From the NCBI GenBank assembly GCA_002914845.1, contig JXTC01000026.1, positions 1,537,899 through 1,601,898 of the forward strand: 64,000 bases of DNA, given 5' to 3'. The notes beneath the pieces were generated by a model. The model was not told the DNA's origin. It searched no databases and was given only the letters and a program-made list of their open reading frames with translations. A program made the position numbers and the translations under genes. This DNA is from Trema orientale. Lineage: Eukaryota > Streptophyta > Magnoliopsida > Rosales > Cannabaceae. Shown here in pieces: positions 20,225 to 31,499 of this stretch. The stretch's first letter is position 1, and each line of letters opens with the position of its first letter.

Positions 20225-22405
20225 ATCTCGACTGATGATTAGCTTCTTCGTTCTTAAGCTATAGACTCGATAACCTTTTGATTGAGTGCTATAGCCTAAG
20301 AAGATGCCTTTCTCGGTCTTCTCGTCTAGCTTGCTCTTTTTTTCTTGTGGAATGTGGGTGTAGCAGATATATCCAAAAACTCTTAGATGCTTCGCTGATG
20401 GCTTTCGTCCACTCCATGCTTCGATTGGTGTCTTGTCTTGCACGGCTTTGGTTGGACATCTGTTGAGTAGGTAGACTGCGGTGCTGACTGCTTCTGCCCA
20501 AAATGTCTTTGGAAGACCTTTTTCTATAAGCATAGCTCTCGCTGTCTCCATTATAGTTCTATTCTTTCTTTCAGATATGTCGTTTTGTTCTGGTGCGTAT
20601 CCAACTGTGAGTTGATGCTCCAAGCCTTCATCTTCAAAGAACTTGTTGAATTCATTTGATGTATATTCTTTGCCTCGGTCACTTCTTATCGTCTTTATGT
20701 AGTGACCGCTTTGTTTCTCGACACGAGTTTTGAACTTCTTGAAAATGTCGAAAACTTGCGATTTTTCACGTAAAAAATAAACCCATGTCATTCTAGTATA
20801 GTCATCAATGAAGAGGATGAAGTACCTGTTTTGATCATGTGATGGAGTACGCATAGGGCCGCACACATCTGTATAGACTAGCTCGAGTGGCTCCTTGGCT
20901 CTCCATGATTTTCCTGATGGGAAGGGTTGTCGGTGTTGTTTCCCGAGCATACATCCTTCGCAGACTTTGTTATGCTCCTTTATAGCAGGTAGATTTCTCA
21001 TCATATTCTTTTGTTGAAGTATCTTCAATCCGTGGAAATGGAAATGTCCAAACCTTCTATGCCATAGCCACGACTCGTCCACTTGTGCCTTCATCGCCGT
21101 ATCTATTGCGTACCTCTATTGGATGGGAAAGCATTTGTTTTCCCGCATCTTTACTCTTGCAATTACGAGGGATTTATCCTTCTTGTCATAAATTGTGCAA
21201 GAATCTCCCTCGAAATGCAATGAATATCCTTTCTCAATCATTTGACCTACACTTAGTAGATTCTGATCAATTGTAGGGACTAAGAGTACTTCACTGATGT
21301 ATCTCTTGCCCTTTTTAGTGTCAATGGTAATAGTGCCTTTTCCTGTTGCCTCCATATAGTCACCATTTCCTATTTTGACTTTTGTCTTGATTCTATCAAG
21401 ACTACAAAAAATTGTTTCATCCTTGGTCATGTGGTTACTACAACCACTGTCCAAGTACCATGTATCCTTGTTCTCTTCTGATGCAGCTTGGCAAACATAG
21501 AAGAGATTATTTTCTGAGATTGTTTCTTCAGAGAAATTTGCTTGATGATTTTGTTTCAAACGGCAAGATTTTGCTAGATGACCAAATTTTTTACAATTTC
21601 GGCATTGTGGTTTTTCTTTAAACCAACAATCTTTTTCCAAGTGACTTTTTCGTTTGCAAATGCCACATGGAGGATTCTTGCCGTTATTTTCTGTTTGTTT
21701 TCTTTCATTAAATTTTCTCCCACCTTTTTTAGATTTCTGAGACTGTGTATTGAATTTAGATTGAAAGGCATTTTCTGTGTCATTTTCATAACGCCTTTCT
21801 AATCTTTTCTCATGAGCCTCTAGAGAGCCCATTAATTCTGCAGCTGTTAATTTATTTATGTCTTTTGACTCTTCAACAGCTGTAATAATGGGATCATATT
21901 TTTCTGTGCAGGTAATTAGAATTTTACCTACAACTTTCTTTTCTGGAATATCATCTCTATAGGCTCTTAATTGATTTACTACTTCATCTACTCTTGAGTA
22001 GTAATCTTTAGCAGTCTCAGAATCTTTCATTTTTAAATTTTCAAACATTCTTCTCAAGGTTTGAAGTCTGGTGGCGCGTACCTTTTCATTGCCTTGGAAC
22101 TCCTCCTGCAACTTATCCCATGCTGCTTTTGCACTTGTAGCTCCTATAATTCTAGGAAAATATTCGTCTGCCAAGCCCATTTGGAGTGCAAGTAGTGCTA
22201 GAGAATCTTTGTGTTGATTCTCTTTGAGCTCCTTCTTTTGTGCTACATTTAGAGTGGAAATGTCTTCAGGGACAATAAATCCCCTACTAACGACATCCCA
22301 TAAATCTTGAGCACAAAAATAGGTTTTCATTTTGATAGACCAAAAATCATAGTTTTCACCGCGGAAGACTGGAATTGGAATCGATGAACGAAATATGTCA
22401 GCCAT
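20225..22405 (-). pseudogene. copia-2 gag, protease and integrase
   Basis: The gag start is the ATG at 22405-22403, shortly after the primer site. Gag contains a UBN2-type domain and two zinc-knuckle-like motifs, CGICKRKSHLEKDC and CRNCKKFGHLAKSC. The protease motif WYLDSGCSNHM follows, then GAG-pre-integrase LWHRRFGH, and integrase with FIDDYTRMTWVYF, SDRGKEY and SERKNRT. One in-frame TAG at 21118-21116 separates the frame in two near the start of the integrase part. The frame is open up to the N gap. Confidence 0.93.
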
Positions 22406-22464
22406 AATAATGGACTAGGAAAATACTACGCCCAATATATGATCGAACGTAGCTCTGATACCAC

Positions 22465-22936
22465 TGATGGTATATTATTTATTGATATTTGAACGTGGGA
22501 GAGTATGTGTCAGATTGTAGTGTAAAGAAAAGATGATAATAATGTGAGTGATTGGTTTTACTTTATAAAGAAAGCAATATGGCTTTCACATGGGTGTGTA
22601 GTTGATAGGAAATATTATTATAATAAAATAGTTGAATTTAATGGGAAAGGTTTGTTGTTTTGTGTGGATGTGTATGCTGCAGGAGAGACAGAGTTTTAGG
22701 CTAGTAAAATAGGTTGAATTATTATTATCTTTGGCTTAATTGAATACAAGAACAACAATGCCTATTTATAGGCAGAGCATGTCGGTGGCTTCAACAAACC
22801 GACTTTAATTTGTGGCTACATTTTATTCTCTAGAATACTCTGTCACTGACTTCTTCAATACATTATATTTTATTTATATCTTAGTTATTTCTAGGAGATT
22901 TTAGATAATTCTAGAAATATGTAGCATATCCTATTA
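22465..22936 (-). repeat. copia-2 5' LTR
   Basis: This is the full-length copy (472 bp) of the LTR. The probable TATA box CCTATAAATAGG lies at 22761-22772 on the minus strand. The TGATGG at 22465 is the inner end next to the primer site. Confidence 0.92.
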
Positions 22937-22941
22937 ACCAA

Positions 22942-24010
22942 GGACACAAAGCACATAGGTCAATATGATAGGCTTTTAGCACGGCTCTGGTAGGGAGAAC
23001 ATTATGAAAATGTCTCCACACAAAAATTTTCACTTTTGCTGGAATTTTAAGGTGCCATAGACACTTCCACTAGAATCTATCAGATAAAGGGGAGGAGGAG
23101 CTCGTTTCCACAGCTAGATCAATTGCAAGCTTATACCTAGATCTGACAGAATAGAAACCATCAGAGTTATAATGCCAAAGCAGCTTATCTTCCATGGTAG
23201 AATCACTCAGAGGGATACTCTTAATGCAGCACCTCTCAATAGGGACGAAAATCTGATTAATGAAAGAGGAGTTCCACTCTCCATTGGAACTAATATCAGC
23301 CACCACCCAATAGTCCAAACTGTTGTGCACCTGAGTAAGTGGTCGAAAGATAGAGGGTCTAGATAACCACGGGTCTTTGAACAACTCGATCTTGTGTCCA
23401 TTATCGACTCGCCAACAGACATCATTCTTCAGGAGACTAGAACACTAAACAAGACTTTGCTAGGCATAGGAAGATCCAGACCTTGCTTTAGTTGTGAAGA
23501 AATCTGAGTAGGAGAAATATTTACCCCTTAAAAACGCGAGCCATCAGGGAGGAAGGGTCAGAAACAATTCGCCAACCCTATTTTGCAACTAAGGCTTTGT
23601 TGAAGATCGTAAAGTCCCTATAACCCATACCTCCTTTAAATTTTGGTTTACACAGATTTTCCCATCTCAGCCAGTGAATTTTCTTTTCCTTTTTCCCACC
23701 ACCTCACCAGAACTTAGTTATTAAAAATTTCAGCTCATTGCATAAGGTGATGGGGAGCCTGACTATGCTCATAGTGTAAGTGGGTATAGACTGAGCAACT
23801 GCCTTAATTAGTACTTCCCACTCTCCCCATAGAAAAAAATCTTGCTTCTCCAAAGTTGAAGCTTTCGCTATAATCGCTCCTTGATCTAATTGAAGGTTGA
23901 TTGTTTGTTACAACCAACTAGGATGGGTAAGCCCAAGTATTTATTATGTGAATTACTCACTTGTAATCCTAAATACAATCTAATTTCCTCTTTCAAAGCC
24001 AGAGACCTTT
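22942..24010 (-). pseudogene. LINE 5'-truncated part: RT C-terminus and zf-RVT
   Basis: Minus-strand coding debris reads from the RT C-terminus (KYLGL near 23940; KAVAQSIPTYTMS near 23800; IHWLRWENLC near 23670) into the zf-RVT region (DPWLSRPSIF near 23360; LLWHYNSDGFYSVRS near 23160). Several stops and shifts break it. It starts abruptly near 24010, as in 5'-truncated LINE insertions. It continues at 18312 after copia-2 is removed. Confidence 0.8.
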
Positions 24011-24086
24011 TAGTTTATGTCCATATGTTAGTTATTTTCTAATTTATTGCTTAATAACCCTTAATATCAATTTGTTAGTTAAGAGT

Positions 24087-24215
24087 CTCTCTCTCTCTAA
24101 TGCCTATTTCTTAGTTAAGGTTTTTTTTTTTTTTTCCCCTTTTTCTCTTGGTGATTTGTCTCTCTCTCGAATGCCTATTTCTTAGTTAAGGTCTCTTTTT
24201 TTTTTTTTTTTGATA
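24087..24215. repeat. tandem pair of about 74 bp with poly-T tracts
   Basis: CTCTCTCTAATGCCTATTTC-like sequence followed by TTAGTTAAGGT and a long T-run occurs twice (about 24087-24136 and 24161-24210). Nothing else is recognised between the LINE and the transporter remnant. Confidence 0.7.
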
Positions 24216-24289
24216 TATCTATACACTGACATGGTATAGTAGAAGATGTGTTAATTCTATCATACCAGATTCTAGCTAACCTTTGATAT

Positions 24290-25503
24290 CTTATTGTTAA
24301 GACGGTAGAAAATGACATGTAGTATACTACTTACGTTTAAAATATTGTTGTCGTTTTTTGGAGTTGACGGTTGTCTTGGCGTGAAATGAAAGATGCGGAG
24401 TATCGGTCAGTTACCCTTCATATATCTCCATCATCTTTTTTCAAATTAAGTGGCGCACATCTGCTTCCAAATGCCTGATTGATAAAATCTTGCAAATCTC
24501 TCCTTATTCTGGGACACATGACATGTGCCCATGATAAAATTAATATAACCCCAAGAAATCTTAGTATAAATTTAACAAATTATTACTATTGCATTGGTCT
24601 CATTTTTTTTTTAAATACTTTTTTCAGTATTGCCTGCTAGTAAGAGCAATTTTAGCAAGGAGCACATGTCAAAAGATATATTTTCTTGTTGTAATTTTAG
24701 TTACGTATTCTATTTTGAAGTTGATAAAAAAAATGTTCTAGATGAGTGTTGTGAGAATTTATTCTTTCATGTAGGGCATCTATATACAAATTATTTCTTA
24801 ATGGAAAGGGAGGTTCTTTCATCCAAGTATATACAGATACTGTTTCTTTTCATTAAAGGAATTGCAAGAGAATATAGTGGTAGTGATAGGACTAATAAAA
24901 CGTTAAAAGAAAAGCCCTCTTTTACAGCATATACAGTACTCTTGCAGAGACAGCACTGAGAGTAGATCAACCATAGAAATTTATTGATCAAGGAAGCTAA
25001 AATCGCTTATAAGTGGACGACGAGAAGTGATTGGATGTGCTGGAGAATGAAAGCATCCATTTTGCTGGGGCATAGCATAATTCCCTACTGTGACTGATAA
25101 TATATAGCATGATCCACTAGATGCTGTTATCAATTATCTCTATAGATTATGAAACATTGCAGCATCTCCACTATCATTTTTTCTTAAAAACAATTGCTAT
25201 TATTGTATCATTATTTTCATCATTATTAATTTCGACTATTGTGAGTACATCATCTCCTTTGTCTTTAACACCTAATCTAAGTAGTCTAATAATACTTGTC
25301 CTGTCGGTATAGTCTATTGGTTTATATCATTGTAGTCCAAACAATTCAATCAAACTGGGACAATGTCTTCTTCAACAATGCATTAAAAAAATTGAATTAC
25401 TCAAAGATCTTAAGACATATATTCCTTTAGCTTACGAAATTACTCTGACTATGGTTTAATCAGGATGGAAAAGTTCAACTTATATAATCCAGTTACTCAA
25501 GCC
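24290..25503 (+). pseudogene. WAT1-transporter remnant I (intron 3 and start of exon 4)
   Basis: The stretch is collinear, at moderate similarity, with the DNA between exons 3 and 4 in remnant II (43130-43860) and remnant IV (51165-51800, 54150-54420, 56580-57180). At 25464 a splice-like AG is followed by ATGGAAAAG and about 40 bp matching the start of exon 4, then the match stops. No other exon is seen. It marks a lost first member of the transporter array. Confidence 0.6.
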
Positions 25504-25689
25504 ATCAAAATGTCATAAATAATGGTTTTTGCATAGTAAAAAAACTCTTAATTATTATAGGTCGAAACGTTTCTGATATTTTTACAAATATCATTTATCA
25601 TAATAAAGCTATTAGGGTTTCTAACACTTTTACTCATAAAAACTAAAAAAAATTACAAGAATACAACGGCCCGTTTCCCTCCCCCCCCA

Positions 25690-26022
25690 ATTCGATACGG
25701 TTTTTATTAGACAAATATCACTTTTCAAAATTTTTTTAGAAAAATACCATTTTAAAATGGTTACTAGTTATTAGTTTCTGAAAATTGGTTAGCAGTTACC
25801 AGTTACTAATTATATACCAGTATAAATACCTTTGGTTACTAGTTACTATTATTCGAAAACTGGTTATCAGTTACTGGTTTCTATTTTAAAAAATGAGATT
25901 TTTCTAAATATTTTTTAAAAATAATATTTTTCTAATAAGAACATACTAGATCTACAAAAAGCAGAGCCCACTATATTTTTCTAATTTATTTTTTAAAAAT
26001 ATCGTACAAAGCCTAATTTTCA
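25690..26022. mobile_element. foldback element copy F
   Basis: This is the most complete copy. The left arm runs from TTCGATACGG through TTAGAAAAATACCATTTT and GGTTACTAGTTATTAG. The centre is near 25810-25830. The right arm (GGTTACTAGTTACTATTATT, AAACTGGTTATCAGTTACTG, ATTTTTCTAAATATT) is roughly the reverse complement of the left. It ends with AAAGCCTAATTTT. It has no coding capacity. Confidence 0.65.
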
Positions 26023-29000
26023 CAAGTCATTGTGGCCCAAGTTAGTATTAACCATGTCCTTTTTCCTTGAGCCTAGTGGAGAGTAAGTTGGACATCTATA
26101 GCTCCTTTATAGTACAAAGAGCTGTAAATTCGGACTGGGAAGAAAATTAGTCTGAAATATTTTTATATAGGCCCAGCTCTGCCATATAGCCTATCAGGCT
26201 AAAAGGCCGGGGCGGGCTGGACCCAACCACAGGCCAAAAGTGTTCAGAAACAGAGGTTCCATTCTGACATCTCAAATACATTAGGTTGTTGAAAAGAAAA
26301 ACTATGTTATGATAATTTCTCTTTTCATATGGCTCTTGCAAAGTAGTCCATACCTTATGGGCATTATTCTCATTTACAATATGCTAACACATAATCAACT
26401 CATTGCCTAATGTTTGCAGCTGTCTTTTTATTTATTAAAATTACCTTCTGGCTTGCTTTTATCATCCAAAATAGTATCTTCATGATTGTAATTACATAGC
26501 AAATCCTCCATTGATGAGTTCCAAGTTGAGAAATTTGAACCTGTGAGTATAATCATAATGTTACTATTGTTACTCAATGACTTCTCCACTTAATTAGCAC
26601 AAGAAAAATTTTCCAATAATAACCTGCTTCTATAATACCATTTGTTAGGAAAACTCCTACTAGTTTATAAACCAGTTTTGATCAAAACAAACTTTAGCAG
26701 AAACTATAAACACCTTTTTCCCTCATGTGTAGTTATATGGGTATGTAAGCTAAATCAATATCGAATAAATAAAATAGCCAATTAACACATCAAATTTTTA
26801 TATAGAAAACTATTCAGAAGGTGAAGAAAAACCATGAGACATAGGCCAATCAAATCTTCTACTAATAATAATCAATGGGACATAACAAGTTTTTTTCTTT
26901 TTTTAAAATAAATCTAGAGCTTTTCAATCACAATAACTTACCTAAGGATGGATATCAACATAATCATCAAACTCAAAGAAAAGTTTGGCTCTCCAAGTAA
27001 ATACAGGCAATATGAAATGGAAACGACATTCAAACCACTCAAAATATAGCTTATATCCTTGTTAACAACGAATTGAATTTTAGCTAGATAAGAAAAGAAA
27101 TTGGCACTTGATCTAGTGATCTTCACTCATGAAAAACCTGCAAAACCCTAATTTTCTTTCCTTTTCTCTCTCTGATCTTCTTCTCTCTCTATTTCTTTCT
27201 TGATGGCTGATCTTGCCTCATATTTGCTGAAGGGAATAATTGGGTCAATGACCTTCTTGGAAAGGGGTTTCTAAATTTTAACCTCATTATTTTTAAGATT
27301 TTATTTTTAATTTATGACGTGGCCTAAAAAAAACCTAATATACCCCTAGTTAAATTTAAGAAATTGAACGAAAAAGTCCAAGCAAAACACAGGGAGAAAA
27401 ACATATGGCATGGATTGAAAAAAAAATACCTAAAGTCTGTTTCTTCTTCCTAATGGATGGTGAGTCTGAACACAAAATAGGGATCATATTGAACTCAATG
27501 GCTTGCATGACAATGCCTTTAATAATAGACATACTATTGGAAACAACATCTAAGTCATCCACCTTGATCAGGGTCAGATGCACCGGCCACAAAATCGGAT
27601 GTATCATCGATGCCAAATTAGGTTAAAAATTCTCTTTGGTTGGTGATAGGTCTTAATTCTACACTTAAATGATCTTATTTCTATACTAATTTATAAGTTT
27701 TTATATTTATCTAAGACTAATTTGTTTTGTTTTTGTATTTGTAGGTATTATAGAGGTGAGTAAGTGAAAAAGAATTGAATTGGAGCTGAAGTAGGTTAAA
27801 AATACTGAATCAGAGTTTTTAAAGGTGTTTTGTGGTATTTTGGTGAAACTGATACCAAAAAACCACAAAACACATAAAACAAACTCAAAGATGAATAATT
27901 CCTAAGCTCAAAGAGCAAGAAAGATAAGTGTAAAATACACTTATCACCCAGGCCCAGTCACTAGGCCAGGCGTGTAACCCACTTTGCAGTCTAACTAAAT
28001 TTTTCCAATTCCAAGTTGAATTTGTCTAGTCTAGTAATAGTATGACCGTTGATACAAGCTAAGCTTGGGATCTTATGATACATATACAGTTACCTCTTAA
28101 ATAATTAAACGGGCTTGTTAATTATTTAATTTTAGATTTATTCCACTAAAAGACTGAAATTGTACTCTAACTGTCCATGATTATTTTTTGGAGTAACGTC
28201 TCATGCCACAATAATTTTTTGATAATTACCCATTTGTATAACATCATGAAAATATAATCAAATGTTTCTTGGTTCTTACTGATTTTTCTAATGATCATCA
28301 GATAATATCTTACCGACTATATCACTGTTGACATGATTAGGACTAAGACTTATGATCAACTACCGAAATCTATTAAGAGATGTTATTTCACTAAATTCTA
28401 TATCGCTAACTATAATTATATAATTCAAAATATATATTTTATTAAAGATAACAGTATTGACCTTAATTGATAAAGCTCTACTTGAGATCATACAATCATA
28501 GTTAACTCAATATTAAGAGTAAAACTAATCATTACTAATGAAATTCTTTTTCATGATATTATCAATAGAATTTCGGTTATGATCCAATTCGGTGTAAGTC
28601 GCATTACACCAACTAACTTAAGTTGACCAAGACAAGTCAAACTTTTCTGAAGTCGACCATAACATAAATAAAGTGCCTAACCTTATTTATATTGCTATAA
28701 ACTGCTACTAATTAATTGTAAATAACTTGTATCTATATCTTCTATGAATATATATCGTAATCACAGAGATATATATATTTATACAATTAAATAGACTTGT
28801 ATTAAAATAACATTATGCACGTGTAGTTAACTGAATAATACTTTATTTTATTAAATATGAGAATGTTAATATAAAAATAACTGTTTTTACGAGCTTCTTT
28901 CACTAATTCCAATAATAACATATTAATTGCTTCGTAAAATAATTGGAGGCACATTCTCCAATGATAGTGTGGTAAGTAACTTATTTTTAATTATGTGTTA

Positions 29001-29285
29001 TTATAGTCCACACCGAGTCTCTCATATAATTTCATCACCAACTTTGAAAACTTAATAATAGATCGATAAAAACAAGAACGATAATTTCTGAATTCTTTGA
29101 GAACCACTTATAAGACTCTTTATTCTTCTTCAAATCCCCATCATACTAAACATATATTATACGATTTATTTCTGTACCAAAAATATATTATTAATATTGA
29201 TAATATTGGAAAGTCATCAAAAATATGCCTATAAATGAAAAATATGTCTATAAAAATTTCAAACTATGCCTATAGATGAAGAAGT
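26023..29285. other. intergenic DNA, nothing recognised
   Basis: Open frames of 60-90 codons occur but show no domain and no codon pattern I trust. A GC-rich patch with GGCCGGGGCGGGC lies near 26202-26214. A promoter-like CT-rich leader and a 23-codon ATG frame (27202-27273) are seen but unsupported. The DNA at 28000-29160 is AT-rich and could be old retrotransposon material. Confidence 0.4.
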
Positions 29286-29514
29286 TCGATTGGACCAATT
29301 GAGCTCAATTGGAATCGATTGAGATTATTTAATCGTGCATAAGGCACTCGAATGGATCTAATTGAGCTCGATTGGAACTAATTGAGATATTTAGTCTGGC
29401 ATAAAGTATAAGAGTGGATCCAATTATGCATGATTGGAACCAATCGAGCTATTTAGTCTTGCATGAAGCACTCGAACAGAATCAATTGAGCTTAATTAGA
29501 AACCAATCGAGTTT
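29286..29514. repeat. 62-bp minisatellite, four units
   Basis: Unit starts at 29286, 29348, 29410 and 29472 are exactly 62 bp apart. The last unit is partial. Each unit has CAATTGAGC / ATTGGAAC-type motifs, then TTTAGTC, then CAT(A/G)A(A/G)GCAC. Unit 1 contains the 18-bp palindrome CCAATTGAGCTCAATTGG (29295-29312). Confidence 0.88.
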
Positions 29515-29661
29515 TACTATTCATCTTCTTTGTAAGTTTGTGCTTTTCATATGAAAACATAAGTGTCAGCATAAAATCCACACTAATGTGCTTTTTATTT
29601 TAATTTTTTCATTAACCTTCTAAGTATGGAAATCCAAAAATTTTAACTTGCTAAAACTTCA

Positions 29662-31282
29662 TGAAAGATTTATTTTAGGTATTATCAAATAATTAATTAA
29701 TTAACTCTATAATTAATTAATTATATTGAAACACGTGTATAAAAAGTTATTATAATAATGCGTGCATATGTTATAATAACAACAGGAAAATAAAGAATGA
29801 ACATAAGATATTTTTAATATGGTTCAGACCTCTCCTATTCCATAGGGTCACTCCCAGAGATTAAATAAATTAGTAAAATATACAAATTATAAATATTAAT
29901 TGACTAATGCAATAAACGACTCCCTCTTTCCAACTGCTGCAATGTGTTGAAACGACTCTACCAATCTTGTTTAGAGAGCTCTCCTCGTCTTGTTGATCCT
30001 TCATATGTAAACTCTCTTCACTGGTCTGGAACTGTCTCTTCCCGAAGACATATTGTTCTTCCTTCCGAAGTACAAGATATACTCAAACAAAGTACCTAGA
30101 AAATCCTAAAACTCTCTAAGTAACCCAATGACAATAGAACATGCTCTATGCCTAACATATAAAAGCTCTCTCTAAGTGTATTTTTTCTTAATGAAGTGCA
30201 TACAAAATCTTTGGAGTAGTAGAGCTTTTGTACGTGAATTTCAGCCTCCATGGTTATCCATTGTAGTGTGAATTGGTTGAAATCAAATAAGAAAAGAATT
30301 AATAACAAAATCAAAATCTTTCCAAAAATATTGTAATCTGCCAGAAAGTTGTTGCAATAACTTTCTGAATTATTACTAGAAAAATGTCCAGATTTATGAT
30401 TGCTTTTTGGATATGATTTGGACACGATTTGGCCAGCTAGAATTCTTTAATTAACCTGCCAAAGATTCATAATTAACCTAGATTATCATATCTCAATCAA
30501 TATCAGTCAAATGCTAAGATTTAAGAAAATTACCTAATCTTTCCTTGAATATCCGGAGTTGTTGCAACAGTTCAGAAAATCTGATCACAACAACTCAGTA
30601 AATCAAATCAATTAACTAATGGAAACTTAATTAATTGATGAGCAAATATCCAGCAATAATTAAGGATAAAAATCCTTATGAATTTACTTCAGAATCCTAT
30701 CCAAATTTATTGATTAATAAGAAGTAATCAGATATCAATCAAGGACAAAAGAATAAGGAAATAATCAATAATATATATAGTAAATATAAAAAGAAGTGAT
30801 TGAATATTGATAAAAAAAATCCTAAATAGCTATACACGAAATTTCATTTATATTTCACCATTATTATCACTAGAATCATCAAATATGGAAACAAAGGATG
30901 TTTAGGCACATTCTAGAAGATTTCCATATAAAGAAAAATACAAATTTTGTTTGTTATAGAGCAATACTTATTATAACAACTTCAAACTTGTTGTAACAAT
31001 ATCTCTATCTCTTTTATCAACTTGAGTTCTCAGAACTCTGTCAAATCTAATCTTGTTTTGAACAATGATTTGAGATGTTGAAGTTCATACTTCACAATGG
31101 CTAATACTTAGAGTCGTACTTGCTTTGAAACGTGGCATTTTCAGAATTGTGCTTGCCTTAAATCTAAAAGATGGTGAAAAATCCAAATCGAGATAAAAAG
31201 ATAAGATTAAAAAATGCAAGAGTGATTGGACTATTGCTGATATAATGTCATGAACTTAAAATATATATCCAGAAAATTCTCA
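29662..31282 (-). repeat. copia-3 3' LTR
   Basis: On the plus strand it begins TGAAAGATTTATTTTAGG and ends TTCTCA. The inner end is supported by the adjacent polypurine-like tract. It has AATTAATTAATT repeats near its left end. Confidence 0.8.
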
Positions 31283-31499
31283 TGATCTCACCCTTTTTGT
31301 CGAAAGAGGGCGAAAGTATCAAAATAACCAAACAAACATTAAGTCTTAAAGCCAAAATAAATAAAAACAAATTTCTGGAAACAAAAGAGAGAGAGCTCCA
31401 TGCAACAAGTTCCTACAAAGCAAATAAAAAGATCAAACCTGCATCTTCTTATATCATTTCTTGGCTTACTTTTTTGGACTTGTTGCAACAGGTAGAGAT

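Larger units (their letters stand above)
18318..22936 (-). mobile_element. Ty1/copia LTR retrotransposon copia-2
   Basis: LTRs lie at 18318-18752 and 22465-22936. A perfect target duplication, ACCAA, is at 18313-18317 and 22937-22941. On the minus strand a canonical tRNA-Met primer site, TGGTATCAGAGC, follows the 5' LTR at about 22452-22463, and a polypurine tract GCAAGGAGGAG precedes the 3' LTR. By eye the LTRs differ at about 2.5 percent of aligned bases, so it is the youngest LTR element here. It interrupts a LINE. Three in-frame stops and a 352-N gap affect its coding region. Confidence 0.95.

Noticed and set aside
24630-24959. 109-codon plus-strand frame as a gene
   Set aside because: The same stretch recurs as intron-like DNA in remnants II and IV without keeping the frame.
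27405-27626. 73-codon frame as a gene
   Set aside because: No domain, overlapping frame on the other strand, no splice or promoter context.
29286-29514. CRISPR-like array
   Set aside because: Four full tandem units with no separate spacers in plant DNA; it is a minisatellite.
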